In this document: positions 6,067-8,381 of the stretch, one piece after another | How the letters are laid out: each line of letters starts with the position of its first letter | How positions within the stretch are numbered: the first letter of the stretch is position 1 | Origin: DATJXG01 sp035500455 | Lineage (GTDB): Bacteria > Acidobacteriota > Terriglobia > Terriglobales > Acidobacteriaceae | DNA length: 8,381 bases | Direction: 5' to 3' | NCBI GenBank assembly: GCA_035500455.1 | Contig: DATJXG010000439.1 | Coordinates: forward strand, 1 to 8,381 | Position numbers and translations under genes: made by a program | Notes under the pieces: generated by a model | What the model saw: the letters and a program-made list of their open reading frames with translations, nothing else | The model's database searches: none | Told to the model about the DNA's origin: nothing

Positions 6067-7497
6067 ATGGCCAACTGCATCAATTGCGGGAGACCTCTAG
6101 CCTCATTCACCTTTGGCGAGGCGAGCAATCTCTGCCCGGAATGCCGCGCGGCCCGCTCCGTCGCGCCCCCGGCGCCGCCGGCCGCTGTGGTACGCCCCCG
6201 GCGGCCGATGACCATCGCCCTGGTCGCCACCAACGCCGCGGTTTTCGTGGCCATGGGCGTGAGCGGCGCTTCCTGGCTCGAGCCCAATACCCGCGACCTG
6301 CTGCGCTGGGGGGCAGATTTTGGGCCACTCACGCTCAGCACCCAGCCCTGGCGCGCCCTCACCTCGAATTACGTGCACATCGGGATCGTCCACATTCTGT
6401 TTAACATGTGGTGCCTGTGGGACCTGGGGCAGTTGTCGGAGCGCATCTTCGGCCGCTGGACTTATTTTCTGGTGTACACCTTCTCCGGCCTCGCCGGCAG
6501 CCTGGCCAGCCTGTGGTGGCGCCCGATGGCGGTGGGCGCGGGAGCTTCGGGCGCGATTTTCGGCTTGGCGGGAGCGCTGATTGTGGCGCTGTACCTGGGC
6601 GATCTGCCATTTCCGAAGCAAGCCATGCAGCGCACGCTGCGCAGCCTGCTCATGTTTGCCGGATACAACCTGTTTTTCGGCGCGGTAGCGGCGCACGTGG
6701 ATAACTCCGCCCATGTCGGCGGACTGGTCGGCGGAGCGGTCCTGGGCGCGTGCCTGGCGGGCAGCCTGACCAAGGAAGCGGAAGCGCGCGTCCGCGCGCG
6801 GCAACTGGTTTTCGGCGGGGCGGTAGTGGTGCTGGTGGCGGCAGCGGCGTTCGTCAACCGCAGCAGCCATTACGCGGTCGTGCTCAACCATGCGCAGGAG
6901 GCCCTTACCCACGCCCATCCGAAAGCCGCGCTGCCGGATTTGCAGCAGTTGGTGAAAGATCGCCCCAATGATCCGGAGGGCTTCGCCCTGCTGGGCAACG
7001 CCTATTTGCAGCAGAAGAATTACGCCCAGGCGGAAGCTACGCTGCATCGCGCGCTGGAACTCGACCCGGAAAGCGAGAACGCGCAGTACAGCATGGGCCT
7101 GGTGTATCTGCAGACCTCGCGCTACCAGCCGGCCCTCGACACTTTCACCAACCTGCAGCAGCAGGACGCCAAAGAGCCGGAGATCGTCGTGCTCAAAGGC
7201 GACGCGCTGCGCGGCCTGAAACGCTACGACCCGGCGATGGACGCTTACCACCAGGCACTGACGCTCGATCCGAAGTCCGCCGGCGCCTATCTCGGGATCG
7301 GCGAGACACAATTTGCCCTGGGGCATGTCGATGATGCGCTGGCTTCTCTCCAGAAGGCCGCCGCTCTCGATGCCGATGACAGCGAAATCCAGCAGGCACT
7401 CGCGAAAGCCTACGCCGCCAAAGGGATGACCCAGGAATCGCAAGCCGCCGCCCAGAAAGCGGACGCGCTGGAAAAAGCGGACTCCTCGCAGCAGTGA
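6067..7497 (+). CDS. Rhomboid family intramembrane serine protease with N-terminal zinc ribbon and C-terminal TPR repeats
   Basis: A 476-residue membrane protease with three parts. Residues 1-30 form a small zinc-ribbon-like knuckle: Cys4-x2-Cys7 and Cys23-x2-Cys26. After a Pro/Ala linker comes the rhomboid domain (about 48-233), which should cleave transmembrane substrates within the bilayer. The catalytic dyad is present: Ser161 in GASG (159-162) and His216 in NSAHVGG. His109 and Asn113 of HILFN, which stabilise the oxyanion, are also there, so the enzyme is predicted active. One more hydrophobic helix (about 246-263) follows, as expected for a 6+1 layout, and then about five tetratricopeptide repeats from 300 to 471, each with the usual spaced Gly/Ala/Leu and a closing LDP. 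The TPR part probably recruits a partner or substrate. The start ATG lacks a Shine-Dalgarno. Substrates cannot be predicted. Confidence 0.92.
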   Translation: MANCINCGRPLASFTFGEASNLCPECRAARSVAPPAPPAAVVRPRRPMTIALVATNAAVFVAMGVSGASWLEPNTRDLLRWGADFGPLTLSTQPWRALTSNYVHIGIVHILFNMWCLWDLGQLSERIFGRWTYFLVYTFSGLAGSLASLWWRPMAVGAGASGAIFGLAGALIVALYLGDLPFPKQAMQRTLRSLLMFAGYNLFFGAVAAHVDNSAHVGGLVGGAVLGACLAGSLTKEAEARVRARQLVFGGAVVVLVAAAAFVNRSSHYAVVLNHAQEALTHAHPKAALPDLQQLVKDRPNDPEGFALLGNAYLQQKNYAQAEATLHRALELDPESENAQYSMGLVYLQTSRYQPALDTFTNLQQQDAKEPEIVVLKGDALRGLKRYDPAMDAYHQALTLDPKSAGAYLGIGETQFALGHVDDALASLQKAAALDADDSEIQQALAKAYAAKGMTQESQAAAQKADALEKADSSQQ

Positions 7498-7575
7498 ATT
7501 CGTCATCACCAGAAATGAATGACTTAGAGCTAAGCTGTTGAAACCTGGATTATGTACTTCACGCAAAAGCCAGAG

Positions 7576-7581
7576 TACAAT
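7576..7581 (+). promoter_or_regulatory. Possible -10 element six bases before the start of the right-edge gene
   Basis: TACAAT differs from the TATAAT consensus at one base and is followed by only TCCGCC before ATG 7588. Transcription starting about seven bases downstream would begin on the start codon, giving a leaderless mRNA. No -35 at proper distance is visible (TTGAAA at 7538-7543 is too far). Confidence 0.35.
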
Positions 7582-7587
7582 TCCGCC

Positions 7588-8381
7588 ATGCGAAAACATC
7601 GAAATTGGATCGGACTATGGTGGGCCATACTCCAACACTTCGGGAAAGAATGCCAGGCCACATGGAGTGGCGAAGTGACCGCCGCTGCAATTGGCGGACT
7701 CGCGGCGGCGGCGACTGGATTCTTTCGCAGCCGTGGACATCTGTCATTTACCGATGCTGCTGAGGATGGCCTGCTTGGGGCGCTCTTTGTATTTGCCATT
7801 TACGCGATAGGCCAGCTTTTTCGATCTCCGTGGCTGGAGCACAGTGACAAGCATGCAGTCACTAGACGCGATGGAATTATTGGACTGTTCCTAGCCACGT
7901 TGCTTCTTGGCGCAAGTGGGCTAATGTACTGGCTGATTGCGGGTGATCTTCGTTCGCAAATCACTTTGATCGCCCCTGCCGATCCGGGCCAAGTTAAAGC
8001 GATTGAAGAATGCAGAGGAACACTAGCGGCACTCACAAAGCCTGAGGCGAAGGATTCACTCCGGCGCCGAACAATTCAACTCGTGAACGATCTCGGTTTA
8101 TTTTGGAGCCGAATACCGATGCCGCCGCAACAGTCGGTACAGAATCCGGCAAACGATGAAGAGCGTAAACGGAATGAAGCTTGGGCTGAGTACTGGCGAA
8201 GGACCACCGTGGCCTATACGAGCAAAGACTTTAATCAGAGAATTTTAGGAATTGTGAGGGAATACAAAGCCAAAGGAGTTCCAGTTGGATTTCTTGAGGT
8301 ATCGGCAGAGCAGCCAGATCGCCTAATAGGAGCTGCTCCATACGGCGGTTTCTCTCTTGAGCACTGTGAAGCATATCAGAA
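7588..8381 (+). CDS. Membrane protein of unknown function, C-terminus beyond window edge
   Basis: The frame from ATG 7588 stays open for 264 codons to the end of the window, which is unlikely by chance at the roughly 50% GC of this stretch. The start of the product is basic (MRKHR). Three hydrophobic segments are visible at about 30-46 (Ala/Gly-rich), 61-78 and 97-117; a hydrophilic region of at least 145 residues follows, with a charged, Trp-rich section (about 188-206, EERKRNEAWAEYWRR). I recognise no family, catalytic motif or repeat. The topology suggests a membrane anchor with a soluble domain facing one side. Codon use and GC differ clearly from the genes to the left, suggesting later acquisition. 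An in-frame ATG at 7552 would add 12 residues; neither start has a good Shine-Dalgarno, and I prefer 7588 because of the -10-like TACAAT just before it. That a gene is here is fairly sure; its role is unknown. Confidence 0.8.
   Translation, partial: MRKHRNWIGLWWAILQHFGKECQATWSGEVTAAAIGGLAAAATGFFRSRGHLSFTDAAEDGLLGALFVFAIYAIGQLFRSPWLEHSDKHAVTRRDGIIGLFLATLLLGASGLMYWLIAGDLRSQITLIAPADPGQVKAIEECRGTLAALTKPEAKDSLRRRTIQLVNDLGLFWSRIPMPPQQSVQNPANDEERKRNEAWAEYWRRTTVAYTSKDFNQRILGIVREYKAKGVPVGFLEVSAEQPDRLIGAAPYGGFSLEHCEAYQ

Noticed and set aside
7523..7534. Short inverted repeat CTTAG-AG-CTAAG after the rhomboid gene as a terminator
   Set aside because: Only five pairs with a two-base loop, AT-rich, and no T-run follows.
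6103..7599. 498-codon minus-strand open frame opposite the rhomboid-TPR gene
   Set aside because: The plus-strand frame has full catalytic motifs and TPRs; the antisense product is low-complexity and matches no family I know.
1..8381. A defence system, CRISPR array, prophage or insertion sequence
   Set aside because: No regularly spaced repeats, transposase, integrase, nuclease, methylase or toxin-antitoxin pair can be read from either strand; only the unidentified gene at the right edge remains open.

Overview
The window looks like a stretch of a high-GC (roughly 60%) Gram-negative chromosome, most likely from the Acidobacteriota (Terriglobia-like). The main taxonomic pointer is the secreted von Willebrand A protein at 2573-3553, which matches the 'VWFA-related acidobacterial domain' family. 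Three intergenic inverted repeats of a kind I associate with these genomes, and a rhomboid-TPR fusion, fit that placement. It is an inference from gene content; no 16S or other marker is present.

Layout from left to right: the N-terminal part of a peptide methionine sulfoxide reductase (msrA, minus strand) runs off the left edge. A GCCGAG-rich inverted repeat follows, then a cation diffusion facilitator transporter (plus). That transporter converges on 3-methyladenine DNA glycosylase I (tag, minus), and a perfect 24-bp inverted repeat spans both 3' ends. About 590 bp without a convincing gene comes next; it contains several strong potential RNA hairpins. It leads into the VWA gene (plus), then a kbl-type PLP-dependent acyltransferase (plus). 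A second repeat family (about 100 bp, hairpin-forming) separates this from a YedA-like EamA exporter (plus). Next is a zinc-ribbon/rhomboid protease/TPR fusion (plus). At the right edge a membrane protein of unknown function starts at 7588 and runs off the end without a stop; it is clearly lower in GC than its neighbours.

The genes do not form one pathway. Most are separate transcription units: oxidative and alkylation repair (MsrA, Tag), metal efflux (CDF), metabolite export (YedA-like), amino-acid or biotin-type PLP chemistry (Kbl/AONS), envelope functions (VWA protein, rhomboid-TPR). Only VWA-kbl (54-bp gap) and exporter-rhomboid (83-bp gap) are close enough for co-transcription to be considered.

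I found no CRISPR array, transposase, integrase, tRNA, rRNA or recognisable defence system. The items most worth a second look are the low-GC unknown gene at the right edge, the structured non-coding stretch upstream of the VWA gene, and the repeat that has become part of the tag coding sequence.
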